Both the position numbers and the translations under genes were made by a program. This document shows, one piece after another, positions 12,595 to 23,098 of a stretch of DNA of 64,000 nucleotides. The notes beneath the pieces are model-generated. The model saw only the letters and a program-made list of their open reading frames with translations. It searched no databases and had not been told where the DNA came from. The stretch's first letter is position 1; every line of letters begins with the position of its first letter. This DNA comes from Salvia splendens (Eukaryota; Streptophyta; Magnoliopsida; Lamiales; Lamiaceae), in NCBI RefSeq assembly GCF_004379255.2, contig NC_056049.1, forward strand, positions 18,150,063 through 18,214,062. Direction: 5' to 3'.

Positions 12595-12945
12595 GGTTCT
12601 TACTCTTTGAAAGTTTGAAGAAATCCTGAGGAAATTTTTGAAAGCGGAAGGAAATTTTTCACGCAAAAGATAGAGAGTGCAGAAGAAGCCAATAGCAAAG
12701 GTGTTCAAATGATGAAGAAAGGCGGTATTTATCAGATTTGGAAAAGATTTCAAATCATCGCACCGTTTCATATTCCACCTTTTCAGGATTCGACGGCCGG
12801 ATTTTACTGTCGCATTTAATGCCGCATTTAATGCAGTCACGCGCAGGGCACGTCCCCTGACTTCAGCCTCCCCCGTACCCTTTTCCAGAATGCCGAAGTG
12901 ACTCGCTTCGCCGAAGTGATTCACTTCGCTTTTCGGGGGGGGTAG

Positions 12946-13625
12946 TGATGGGGTGCGTACTAAACAAGCCCAAGGAAGAGTATGAGTTCGGCATTACCAA
13001 AGAGTTCGGCCTCAGCCTACAGCTCGGTAAAAGCCAACCTATCAAGCTCTGCTCTCAGGTCGGCATCAAGCTCTACTCTCAGATCGGCAACCAAAGCAGG
13101 AGTATGAGTTCGGCATTACCAAAGAGTTCGGCCTCAGCCTACAGCTCGGTAAAAGCCATCCAATCAAGCTCTGCTCTCAGGTCGGCATCAAGCTCTACTC
13201 TCAGATCGGCAACCAAAGCAGTTCGGTCTCAGTATTCGACCGAACAAGGAGTTAGTGGACCCATACAGGATGTCCAACACACCCACTACCACGTGGTGTC
13301 AACTCAGGCCACGATCGTAGGCCATGACCTACGCTACATCCACGATCTTAGGCCATGACCTACACGACATCCACGACTTAGGGTGGTGATGCAAGCCACG
13401 ATCTTAGTTCAAGATATAAATAGAACTTAGATCAGATAGAAGAAGGTTAAGCTCTCTAGAGATAAAATAGCAAATAGCAAGTTTGTATTTGTAAGCTGTA
13501 GAAAACAGATCAAGCAATACAATCTTGCCCTCCCTTCTTCCCGTGGACGTAGATTTACTTCAGTAAATCGAACCACGTAAATTCTTTGTGTCGTAGTTTT
13601 CATTCTCTACCAGCAATTACTAACA
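12946..13625 (+). mobile_element. 3' LTR of the Tat-type element (680 bp)
   Basis: Starts TGATGGGG directly after a G-rich polypurine tract and ends ACTAACA. U3 contains two tandem copies of a 122 bp unit (12979-13100 and 13101-13222) starting AGTATGAGTTCGG. A TATA-like AGATATAAATAG lies near 13413. No second LTR is available to prove the ends. Confidence 0.75.
12979..13222. repeat. 122 bp tandem duplication in LTR U3
   Basis: Two adjacent copies of 122 bp with only a few differences, rich in TCGGCA and AGCTC motifs. A promoter or enhancer role is possible but only inferred. Confidence 0.9.
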
Positions 13626-15702
13626 TCAGAAATTCGCGGATCCATCAGTGATGATCACCGCAAACTGCCGCTGCTCGGAAATGTCGCTGCCTGCAGTGTT
13701 TACTGCCGCTGCATCATCTCCGCAGCTGCGAGCCCCGCTGCATCGTTTCAGCAGCCGCCAATCGTCCTAAGCCTTGCGGATAACCCCGCGGCTCTCAGGC
13801 TCCCACTCGATCAGCAGCGCTTCTGGATCCGTATGTACGACGCTGGTGTTCCGCAAACGAAATTTACCCCATGATCCAACGCGAGTAGCCTCCATGGCGT
13901 GATTCTCACATTCCAATTTTTAATACAAGATGAATTCCATGTAATCATTACAAGAAAACAATGATTACAATATCAAATTGTTACAAGAATGTAATGATTA
14001 CAAGATTATGAATCTAAATAATCATCACACATGAGAAATCAAAAAGAAATGCGCAATTAAATTTGAAACATTCAAATTCCCATCGCGTTATAAAATGCCA
14101 CATCTTCTTGTTCTAGGGTTTTCGAACTATGCATATTATAAACATATAACAAACAACGAAAACACATAAGATCATGCAATTCACATAACATGAAATTAAT
14201 CCACATAATCAGAGCCAAAAATTGGCTCTGATACCAATTGTTGGGGTTTGGAGCCCCTTGCATAGCGGAAGTTATGCATTCATAAACAAATCATAATTAC
14301 AGATCTATTTGACCGATTATGGGATCAATTAACTACATGTTAAACACAGAATTGCATCCAAGAACGCACATAATTCATGTAAAAGGAATTAAAACCTAAA
14401 ACATGAATTTCTATGGTTTAGAATTACCGATCTGATTCTCCAAAGAATCGTCGATTGCTTGCACCTTCTCCACGTTATGTTCTTCGTACTCAACCACGAA
14501 CCTTCTAATCTGTATCTCGAACTCAGATAATGACCTTTGGGTGGGCAAAGCTTGTCAGAATCGAAAAGGGCTTGATTAGAAAGAAGACAGAATATCAGTT
14601 TTGTCAAAAACCGATTTTTCGTCCACTCCCACAGGGGAGCACGAAAATTAACACTTAATTTATTAATAATCTCCTTTCTAATCTCCTTTTATATTGAGTT
14701 ATAATGGGCCAGATTAGGGATCCATGGAGGTTGGACTTGGGCCAAACCTGTTGGACTTTTACTAATTAAATTGAGCCCCAATTTAATTTAAATCCAAACA
14801 CAATATTATTATCATCCACTATAGTATAATAATATTGACTGCCCGTCCAATCCCAAATTACAAGTAATCCGGGCTTTACCTCTTTAATTTATTATTTCCC
14901 GTGTTTAAGATATAAATATCCATTAATTAATTTAAGTCTGCTATTTGACTTTAATTAATTAATATCTTTTTCCAAGAGTTGTCTAGTTCAAAATCTTTAT
15001 TTATTATTCTGGAATAAATTCCAACCGGCGGGTTTCTGAATAATAAAACCTTTTTCGAACACCTCTTGAGGATATTATCAAACTGGACTCACCCAGCACA
15101 CGATTCATTGCAATAACAATACTAGCACCTCTAGACATTAATTACCACAACCCAATATATCAGGATTCTTGGATTGTGAAAAATCCGCACCATTTGATAA
15201 ATCAAAGTAGTGCATAATCAATATCGTATGCTCAATGTTATATCAACAATGATTAAGAAATATTAATCACCGAGACCTCGTCTTTCAGTAAATAGCAAGA
15301 AAGACTTATCTCGACTGTTAGATCCTTCAGTGCTATACCACACTAGTGTCGTTTATTTCCTAAGGTAAGGAAACATGCGGACTGACAATGCAACCTTTCA
15401 CGACAGGTAGCCAAAGCCTATCTAGGTTGTGATATTCTATTTCTCTTCTACAAAGGACCGACTGCGTCACCTTCTGTGAACGTCGTTCACGACCAGTCTA
15501 CTATGTTGAAGAATTAGACTTGTTTGCTTCTTATACATTTAAATTTTTGAGATACATCTTATAAATGCACAAGCAAACATCAATGCGACAAAATTACTTC
15601 TTCTCGCCTTGGGATAAATGTGGATTGTAGAGTTTATTGTATACAAGCAATTCTATCCGTGCAACATGCTAGAAATATGCTTTTCAGTATACCAATCCTA
15701 AC
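13626..15702 (-). mobile_element. Ty1/copia 5' end: LTR, PBS and leader (copy 2)
   Basis: Copy 2 of 354-2429. The LTR runs on the minus strand from TGTTAGGATTGG at 15702 to CCCCAACA at about 14239, followed by the TTGGTATCAGAGCC primer-binding site and leader. It truncates the PRT1-like gene downstream of exon 6. No coding region or partner LTR is present. Confidence 0.85.
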
Positions 15703-16407
15703 ATACACTCCAGGTAATATTTATCTACAACATTTTCCACCCAAGGTGTTCACGAACCACTCAGTATCTTTTACCATAGAATGCAGAACTCTTTCTTCTT
15801 CTAAGGAACCAATGAGCATAGATATGGGAACAATGCTTGCCTGGAGTATAAAAAAGCTTGAATCTATAATTTCAACATTCTTCAAAAAGGTCTATTTATC
15901 TCTCTCACAAATGTACATATACCATGAAATTCAAACATTATGCAAAGCCACCAATCTACTAGAAATCTGAAAAGAGACATGAAATGAAATACTAAATGCC
16001 ACATCATGTACAGACAAAGAGAGTGAAAGGATATACCCCACAATAATCACAACCAACCCCAGGGTGAAAGTTGGCCCAGCCAGAGGGCTAAACCAAAGCT
16101 TTGGCACTTTCCTCCTGTTTTCCTGCTGAACCTAATAACAATAATGTAAAAGAAAGATGTGATAATGATAAAGTTGAACTATCAAACACGAGATATAAAG
16201 ATTATAAACATGGCAGCATACTTCCAGATGGACTATGACTGTAGCTATGGGATAAAGATTCTTTCCTTCCTGAATATTCTTCAGGAAAATATTCCTCAAG
16301 GAATTGATGTAGTAATAAGCACACGCTAGGAATCCCTCTTGGATGTGAACTTTGGCACCCTGGGCATCTATAGATACTATCGTCTGGTTGAATACATGAC
16401 TAACAAT

Positions 16408-17404
16408 CAGTGTTGTTAGGGTCGCGGGTCGGTCCGGGGCGATGAGGCTGGACCCCGGGGCGAGGGACCCACGAATCGGGGCGCAAAATTATTTATTATT
16501 TATATATTAATAATAATAATGATTAAAGATAATTCACTATAATATAAATACTTATATTTACATAACAGGAAAAAAATATTTTTAAAGTTCAATTTTGACA
16601 TTGGGTAGAAAAGAATTATTGGAGGAATTATAATCAAGAGGAATTATAATCAATTTAGTTATTATAATATTTAATTAATGGATTTTATAATAGAGTCATT
16701 TTGGAAAGAAAGATTGGAAGAAATAATAAATTATTATTTTATTTCTCTTCATTTAAATAAACATAATTATTATTTTAAATCTTTTCATTTAATTTATAAA
16801 ACAAATTATCAAATAAACATATAATTATTATTTTATTTCTCTTCATTTAGTTCATAAAACAAAATTAGGTAAAATGAAAAGCTCCATAATTAGAGATTGG
16901 GATGTTCTAAAGATTACTAAATTAGCTTTATATAAACCTAAAATTAAATTATAAATATAAGGAATTAATAAAATATGTTACTTATACAAATAATAACAAT
17001 AGAAATAAACAATAATTGATGGAGTACTATAATTATATATTTTAACACGTTCTAGGAAATCTTAAAAATACAATGAAAGAGAAAAATAGTCAAAAAGTAG
17101 TTTCGTTTCCCAATGTAAACTGATCAAATTGACCCTCTATTTCTCTCTCTCTATCCTGTCTCGTCTCCCCTCCCTCTTCTTTTTTCTGTGTAAAAGCAAA
17201 AAATCTGCAGCCTACCGGCGAACCAGGGCGGACGGCAACAGGCAAGCCCCCGCTCCGCTAGTTCCGTCTCTCGCTCCAGTCGCCCCGACCGCCCAGAGCG
17301 CGCCCCGACGGCGCCCCACGTATCTTGCTCGGCTCACCCATGTTGGGGCGAAGCCGGCCTCGATCATGGCGACCCGCGCCCCGGGCGCGTTTTTGACAAC
17401 ACTG
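16408..17404. mobile_element. hAT-type non-autonomous element in RING2 exon (copy 2)
   Basis: 997 bp between CTAACAAT (16400-16407) and CTCACAAT (17405-17412). The termini are CAGTGTTGT and ACAACACTG. Taking out the element plus one duplication restores the reading through the RING2 exon from VYCE to IQPDDSIYRC. That confirms insertion into a once-coding exon. Confidence 0.92.
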
Positions 17405-18214
17405 CTCACAATAAACTGCAAAACAAAAGACATCGAAAAATAAAACAATACTCTTCCTGACATGCATGTAGAAAATACCTGAAATGCTTACCATGACCAC
17501 AGTTAAGAACAATAGAGGGATACAATAGTTGTTTGCAAACAGCACATTCTACATCAGTTACAAGGACCTTTTTAGTACTTCTCGAGATAGAGTTGGCATC
17601 ATTGGTAGTAGTTTGAGAGCTTGACGTTGGTTGGATACTTGTATTGCCTTCAAGCAAATTTATTTGTGAAGAATCTTTAATGGATAGATGATCTCCTTCA
17701 CCTGTGGCATCTTGGGCGCCATACACTCCACTTAATTGAGATTCAATAATGTTCCCCTCAAATTGCGGTGATGCATATCCAATCTCCTTTTCTTCTTCTG
17801 CAAAGATCACAAAGAAGAGCATTCAGCTACTATTCATGGTAGTGTAGGTTTGGAGTTCATTAAAATGCATGAATTAGTACCAAGAAAACATAAAAGTGAA
17901 GGAAGAGATGAAACATAAGCTTCATCCTAGAATCACCCCACAGCTTATCTAATATACTTATATATTTATGGGATAACTGCCTTAAAAGTCACAAACTTTG
18001 CCCAAATTCTGGTTTTTCCCACGACCTTTAAAATTGGCGTATAAAGTCACCAATTTTGCCGGGTCGCTGGTATCTCCCAAATTGACTCGACCCTGTGTTT
18101 TCCGGCAACTAAGTGTCCTATGTGGCATGCCTGAATGTTGACGTGGATGACATCGGAAAATCGTAAAACTACGTCGTTTCTAACACCTAAAACGACGTTG
18201 TTTCATCCCTCACA

Positions 18215-18924
18215 ATCGCTTTGCTCAATCGCGCTTGGGGCGTGGGGCGGTCAGGGCGCGGCTGTAGTCTCCCCAGCCACCCTGGGCCGAACGATATTCA
18301 TGGGGCGAGACTAGGGCGAGCCGGGGCGGTTGGGGCAGCTGAAGCGCACGCGGGGCGATGTGGGGCGTCGGCTGTTTTATGCTCTGAATTCCGGCGTATT
18401 TAATAAAGAGGGAAGAAGGGATGAGGAAGATGAAGGGATCACTCATATTCTAACGTTACAATTTAAGCACAACTTTTTGTGTCTTAAGTAATCAATTATT
18501 TTTAGGTCTACTAAATAAATAAAATAAGTCATCTCTCTGTTTCTCTCTTGAAGAAAGCATTTAGTACACTCTTCCTTATAGGTGCCTACTCGCCTACTGG
18601 TAATATTATATATTTATTTATTGTCTACTGATAATATTATATATTTATTTATAGTATTATGCTTCTAGGAAATTTCGAACAAGTATTTCTCTCTTACTTG
18701 GTCTAAAGGCACATGCTGTTACACTTATACACTTATACTACTAAGAAATTTATACAAAAAATCAATTGCATGCACTACAAATTAGTATAAGAAACAGCAA
18801 ACACCTATATAACTATATAAAATATATATTAAAAATAATGCAGTGGTACTAATTCTATTTTTTAAGTATCGGTCGCCCCGATTCGTGGGTCTCTCGCCCC
18901 GTCGCTCCACGCCCCTAACAACAC
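18215..18924. mobile_element. hAT-type GC-rich element inside the Pack-MULE (copy 2)
   Basis: Copy 2 of 4940-5644. The right terminus ACAACACTG ends at about 18924, just before the captured MFS exon. The left limit is uncertain, with GC-rich sequence starting near 18230. AT-rich sequence fills the middle. Confidence 0.55.
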
Positions 18925-18960
18925 TGCATCAAACGCTACTCTTCCCTTCTCTTCTCAACA

Positions 18961-19858
18961 ATGGTGGCCCAATCGGGGAAATGGATGGTGCTCGCGGCCA
19001 CTATTTGGATACAGGCCTTCATGGGGACTAACCTCGACTTTTCGGCCTAGTCTTCGGAGCTCAAGTCGGTTTTGGGGGTTTCGCAGGTCCAGCTCAAATA
19101 TCTCGCCACCGCCTCCGACCTCGGCAAGTCCTTGGGGTGCTTGCGGCCACTATTTGGATGCCGCTTTGGGCAGTAATGTTTGCTGCCGCGGCGATGGGGC
19201 TCGTCGGCTACGGCGCGCAAAGGCTCGTCGTTGCTAAAGTGATTACGCTGCCGTATTCGGTGGTTAGTTGCTTTCTCTTTTCCCCCAATTTGATTAGGTT
19301 TTGCTGATCCAGCTCCAATTCTATATTATCGGTTGCAGTAAAATGCAATAATGCAGTCTAGTATCTCGTAACATTACAAATTCGATAGTAATTTGATTAG
19401 GTTGTGGATTGATCTGGAAATATTTGAATCCATGAATAATTATTTGCTCCTCTGTAAATGAAATTTTTTATCACCGAAATGAAATGCCAATGTGTGTTTG
19501 TGTGTGCGTTTCCCCCCAATTTTAATCAATTTGATTGAATTGAAGCCTAAATTACAACTGTAGCTATTTATACTTTGCTTGTTAGCTGGTTGCAGCATCT
19601 GTTGGTTCAACACAGTCTGCTTTGTTCTTTGCATCAAGAATTTCCCCTCTGCAATGCCGTTCGCGCTCTCCCTCACCGTCAGCTTCAATGGTGTAAGCGC
19701 TGCTCTATACAACCTCGTAGTGAAGTCTATCGATCGTTCCTCATCAACTGTGTATCTCCTTCTCAATGCCTTGATCCCCCTCTTCATATCCGTCGTGGCT
19801 CTGATTCCCGTTCCTCGGGCTAAATGTGCTAGCTTTCTTCACAGGCTATTTTGTTTTT
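18961..19858 (+). pseudogene. captured nodulin-like MFS transporter fragment (copy 2)
   Basis: Two exons of a nodulin-like major facilitator protein. Exon 1 (18961-19262) starts MVAQSGKWMVLAATIWIQAF, a typical first membrane segment, and continues TNLDFS, a TAG stop, then ELKSVLGVSQVQLKYLA. Exon 2 (from 19564) reads LCLLAGCSICWFNTVCF and LSLTVSFNGVSAALY. The intron is kept, so the capture was from DNA, not from a transcript. The TAG replaces what is normally Tyr. A frame change near 19136 follows, beside an imperfect second copy of the GCGGCCACTATTTGGAT stretch. The 3' exons of the transporter are absent. It cannot make a full transporter. Confidence 0.85.
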
Positions 19859-20105
19859 AAAATTTATTTTTATTTTAAATTTTATTTTTTTATTTTATTG
19901 CACAGTCAATAATGGTTGACCATGTCAGCCGCCACGATCCGCCACGTCAATTAAAAACGACACGTCAGCTCACTCGTTCGCCGGAAAAACCATCATGGGA
20001 AATCGGCGACTAAATGCAAAGTTGGTGACTTTATACGCCAATTTTAAAGGTCGTGGGAAAAACCGGAATTTGGGCAAAGTTAGTGACTTTTAAGGTAGTT
20101 ATCCC

Positions 20106-21435
20106 TATATTTATTATTGTGCTAGCATCAGTGTTTTTAGGGAAGCAAGGTGTGACTGGGCGATTATGTAAAAAACCGGGGTATGGGGTGACAGGGCTAC
20201 ATGATTACTCAATTGGCTTACAATTAGGTAACGTTGCATCAGTGACGTTTTTAAATCCGCCAACGAAATGTTCTTTGAGCCTTCGAACTCCCGATGTAAT
20301 CACTTTGTCGCAAAAGTTGCATGTAAGTTTATATCTGGTATCCAGATCAGTTTTTGCATATTTCCTAGCTGGGTCTTGAGACATTTTGTATAAAAATGAT
20401 ATATAGAAAGAAACAATCATTTATAAGTTCAACAGTAAAATGTAAAAAGTTTCTAAGAAAGTTTATAGTAAAAGGTAAAAAGTTTCTAACAACAAAAATT
20501 CAAAATAAAAAAATGCAGGAATGAGAATGTCAGAGAATTACAAGTAGTTTTCAAAAATATAGAGTACTTATGGAGCCAACAACACACCAACCCCTACGTG
20601 TTACGCAACAAATAAACAATGCATATTAAGCGGCGACATTGATTGCAAGTTCAGAAAACTAAAATAAAATTATATAGTTACAAAACAGTTCTACAAATCC
20701 AAATGTACCCAATATCTCTAAAAACAATTCTTTACAAAAAAAACACATACACAAACTCCAGATAAACTGAAATTTCATGAATCCCCATAACAAATGATGC
20801 TCGTACCCGTAGATAAACCTTGAGAATCTGGACGTCGAAGGAGTGGTGGCTGAAGAATAAAGTGATTTTTGCTTTTGCTGAAGAAGACCCACGCCGAAGG
20901 AGTGGTGGCTGATGAAGAAGAAAGGAGAAGAAAAAAGAAGAAAGAGGAGAGGAGAAGGCGGTTGAATAGAAGGGTTGGTGTAGGTTTTCCATAAACAAGA
21001 GTATGGGAAGTTGGTAAGTTACCGTTTTTTGATTTATTCAAGGAAGAAGATGAAGAGTCATCAATATCTAACCTAAATCGGCCCGTGACCCAGGCGACCC
21101 AGGCGCGCCCCACCGTCGCTCCACGGATCTCGCACGCCCCCGCCGCATCAGGGCGATTACATGCTCGCTTTGATCGCCCCGCGCCCCGAGCGCGCCTGGG
21201 TCGCGATTTTCACAACAATGGACTTTATACGCCAATTTTAAAGGTCGTGGGAAAAACAGGAATTTGGGCAAAGTTAGTGACTTTTAAGGCAGTTATCCCT
21301 ATATTTATTATTGTGCTAGTATCAGTGTTTTTAGGGAAGCGAGGTGTGACTGGGCGATTATGTAAATGACCGGGTCGTGGGGCAACAGGGCTACGTGATT
21401 ACTCAATTGGCTTACAATTAGGTAACGTTGCATGT
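20106..21435. repeat. duplicated MULE end and flank around the hAT fragment
   Basis: The Pack-MULE right terminus plus about 130 bp of flank (20030-20237) occurs again at 21220-21435, about 1.2 kb downstream and in the same orientation. The hAT fragment lies between the two. A short piece around ATTACTCAATTGGCTTACAA appears a third time near 21465. It looks like a local duplication linked to the hAT insertion; the mechanism is unclear. Confidence 0.75.
20205..21219 (-). mobile_element. hAT transposon 5' fragment with BED zinc finger exon (copy 2)
   Basis: On the minus strand the frame starting MSQDPARKYAK at 20384 continues CNFCDKVITSG and RLKEHFVGGFKNVT. This is a BED-type zinc finger (C-x2-C...H) typical of the N-terminus of plant hAT transposases. 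The frame then runs into unrelated sequence and stops at 20205. Upstream, 21068-21219 is a GC-rich end with GTTGTGAAAATCGCGACCC, similar to the ends of the hAT-type element at 16408. The rest of the transposase is missing, so this is a 5' remnant. Confidence 0.7.
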
Positions 21436-22629
21436 CTCAATTGGGTAACAAAATCGGCTACATGATTACTCAATTGGCTTACAATTAGGTAACGTTGCAT
21501 GTCTCAATAACTCAAAATAATCTGTTTATATGCATAAATCAAGCCAATCTTTGCCACTTCCGGGATCCAACACTGTCCTTAATGCACGAGACATGCTATA
21601 TTTTTTCCGGCCAAAATAGCACAAAGTAATTATGCACCATCGAAACTGGCCTCTGTGGATAAACATGGAAATTTACTTGTCCTAAAGAATATGGTTATTG
21701 ACAGAGGGGGAGAAAGTACACAGAAAGGCACAGCTTTGCAACTCGTTAACAGGTAAAAAAATCAGAGAAGATGCTTATTTGAAGGAAGAAAACTAATTGG
21801 CCAATTTCATAGCATGTCAATGAAAAAAGTTCCTTTTGTCCCCTTGCTATCGAACTGGACAGCATATCTCATGAAGTGACTCAGAATTATCACAAATTAA
21901 ATATAAGAAGAAGTTCAAACCTGCAACTTGTTTTGCCCTTCTTTTGTATGGCAATGGATATAACTTGAGGAGTAAAAAATGCAACAATCCACAGCTTCTA
22001 GGAAAATGATTATACGGGTTGCGACAGACGGGACAATGAGAGTGCATGAAACTGTCCATGGCTTTAAATGTACACCAAAAGCAAGAAATGTGACCGCAAG
22101 CTGAAAAATGGTAACCAAATAAGAACAATGTCTGCAAACAAAGAGAACTTTCAAGAGGAAAAACAAGTTGCAAGCTTGTTCCTACACAAAATAGCAGCTT
22201 TCAACTACAACAGACACACCTAAAACCACAGGCTTGTACATGATATCCCTGCAAAATATAAGACTTACACAATTAATCACTAAACAACAATCGAAATGCA
22301 GTAAAATTGATTTCTCTCATTATCTATTCAAACAACCCTAAACAAAAAATCGATATTAAATCCTAAATCGCATCCCCAATCCATTTTATGGCCGATTTCT
22401 GAGCAACAACAATTTATCAATTTATCACAAACATGGAGCGTTTTGTTCCGGAATTAGATTTAATAGAGACCAGAAAAAACTTACAGGCAAACGCAACACT
22501 GGAATTCGTCTAGAAATTCTTCTTCTATACCAGCACGATCTGCAACGCACTGTTCCATTGCGAGAACACTAAAATCAATAAAATGAAGATAGCTCCCGTC
22601 TCACCGTCTTCCTCTTTCTTTAAAGAGAG

Positions 22630-22914
22630 TTTTTTTTTGGGTTTGACCACAGGTGTTCCGAATCCGAATTCGGTGGAATCGGATGAATCCTGCTCGACCG
22701 GGCTTGCGGATTAAGGCCGAAAGTCTCGGTGGTGGGGTTTGAACCCGTGACCTCAATGTCACCACAGCTCGAAGGCGAATTAATCCACCGGATTAATCCT
22801 GCTCGACCGGGCTTGCGGATTAAGGCCTAAAGTCTCCCAGCGAGTAGTGGGGTTTGAACCCGTGACCTTAAGGTCACCACAGCTCCGCACTGCCAACTGC
22901 GCTACAACCCGTTA
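22630..22914 (-). mobile_element. tRNA-derived SINE, internally duplicated
   Basis: Read on the minus strand it begins ACGGGTTGTAGCGCAGTTGG with a box A-like tRNA region. A box B, GGTTCAAACCCC, occurs twice (complement near 22853 and 22737) because the head-to-middle segment is duplicated. It ends near CACCTGTGGTCAAAC followed by an A run. Pol III boxes and an A tail mark a tRNA-derived SINE; it is not a tRNA gene. Confidence 0.75.
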
Positions 22915-22936
22915 GTTTAAAAAGAGATTCTTTTAC

Positions 22937-23098
22937 CAACGGGTTGTAGTGCGGAGCTGTGGTGATCTTGAGGTCACGGGTTCAAACCCCACCACCCGCT
23001 AGGAGACTTTCGACCTTAATCCACAAGTCCGGTCAAGCAGAATTAATCCGATTCCGCTGAAGGCGGATTCGGAGCACATGTGATCAAACAAAAAAATT
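22937..23098 (+). mobile_element. tRNA-derived SINE, inverted partner
   Basis: Starts ACGGGTTGTAGTGCGG, carries box B GGTTCAAACCCC at about 22979, and ends CACATGTGATCAAAC followed by an A run. It is the same family as 22630-22914 in opposite orientation, head to head. A deletion removed the box A core (GCGCAGTTGGCAG). Confidence 0.75.

Larger units (their letters stand above)
9299..13625 (+). mobile_element. Ty3/gypsy Tat-type retrotransposon, 3' portion with LTR
   Basis: The 3' end of an LTR retrotransposon in plus orientation. In order it holds a 38 bp minisatellite, an antisense four-exon gene (9972-12594), a purine-rich tract GGGGGGGGTAG (12935-12945) and the 3' LTR (12946-13625, TG...CA). 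An antisense gene with the putative gypsy-type transposon domain between pol and the 3' LTR is known from Tat-lineage elements. No gag-pol is visible, because the 5' side is lost at the gap. Confidence 0.8.
17970..20105. mobile_element. Pack-MULE-like element carrying MFS transporter exons (copy 2)
   Basis: 2136 bp flanked by perfect 9 bp duplications TATATTTAT (17961-17969 and 20106-20114). The outer 90 or so bases are close inverted repeats, GGGATAACTGCC against GGGATAACTACC, with further similarity inward. Long inverted repeats plus 9 bp duplications define Mutator-like elements. The interior holds part of a host gene and no transposase, which is the definition of a Pack-MULE. It lies in the large intron of the PRT1-like gene. 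Confidence 0.88.
13273..22508. repeat. 9.2 kb direct repeat, copy 2
   Basis: Second copy of the 9.2 kb segment. It keeps longer open frames and intact splice sites where copy 1 has frameshifts, such as the donor of PRT1-like exon 4 at 17486-17491. It therefore serves as the reference copy. Unlike copy 1 it continues without a gap through exon 1 of the PRT1-like pseudogene to 22558. Confidence 0.95.
16037..22558 (-). pseudogene. PRT1-like N-degron E3 ubiquitin ligase pseudogene (copy 2)
   Basis: Exons in transcript order: 22485-22558, 22220-22248, 21921-22100, 17492-17797, 17405-17415 joined to 16222-16407 across an insertion, and 16037-16131. All introns are GT-AG and phases agree. The product starts MEQCVADRAG. 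RING 1 spans exons 1-3 (FQCCVCL, MYKPVVLACGHISCFWC, HCPVCRNPY), followed by HFLLLKLYPLPYKRR. RING 2 begins in exon 4 (VECAVCKQLL, VLNCGH) and ends in exon 5 (YRCPGCQ, PEEYSGRK). Exon 6 holds the start of a ZZ finger (GVGCDYCG). Two RINGs plus ZZ is the plan of plant PRT1, which ubiquitinates proteins with aromatic N-terminal residues. It is dead: a hAT-type element splits exon 5, an in-frame TAG lies upstream of the ZZ motif, and a copia LTR replaces the rest. Confidence 0.9.

Noticed and set aside
22700..23000. tRNA genes suggested by box B GGTTCAAACCCC
   Set aside because: The sequences cannot form a full cloverleaf and continue into SINE bodies with A tails, so they are SINE heads.
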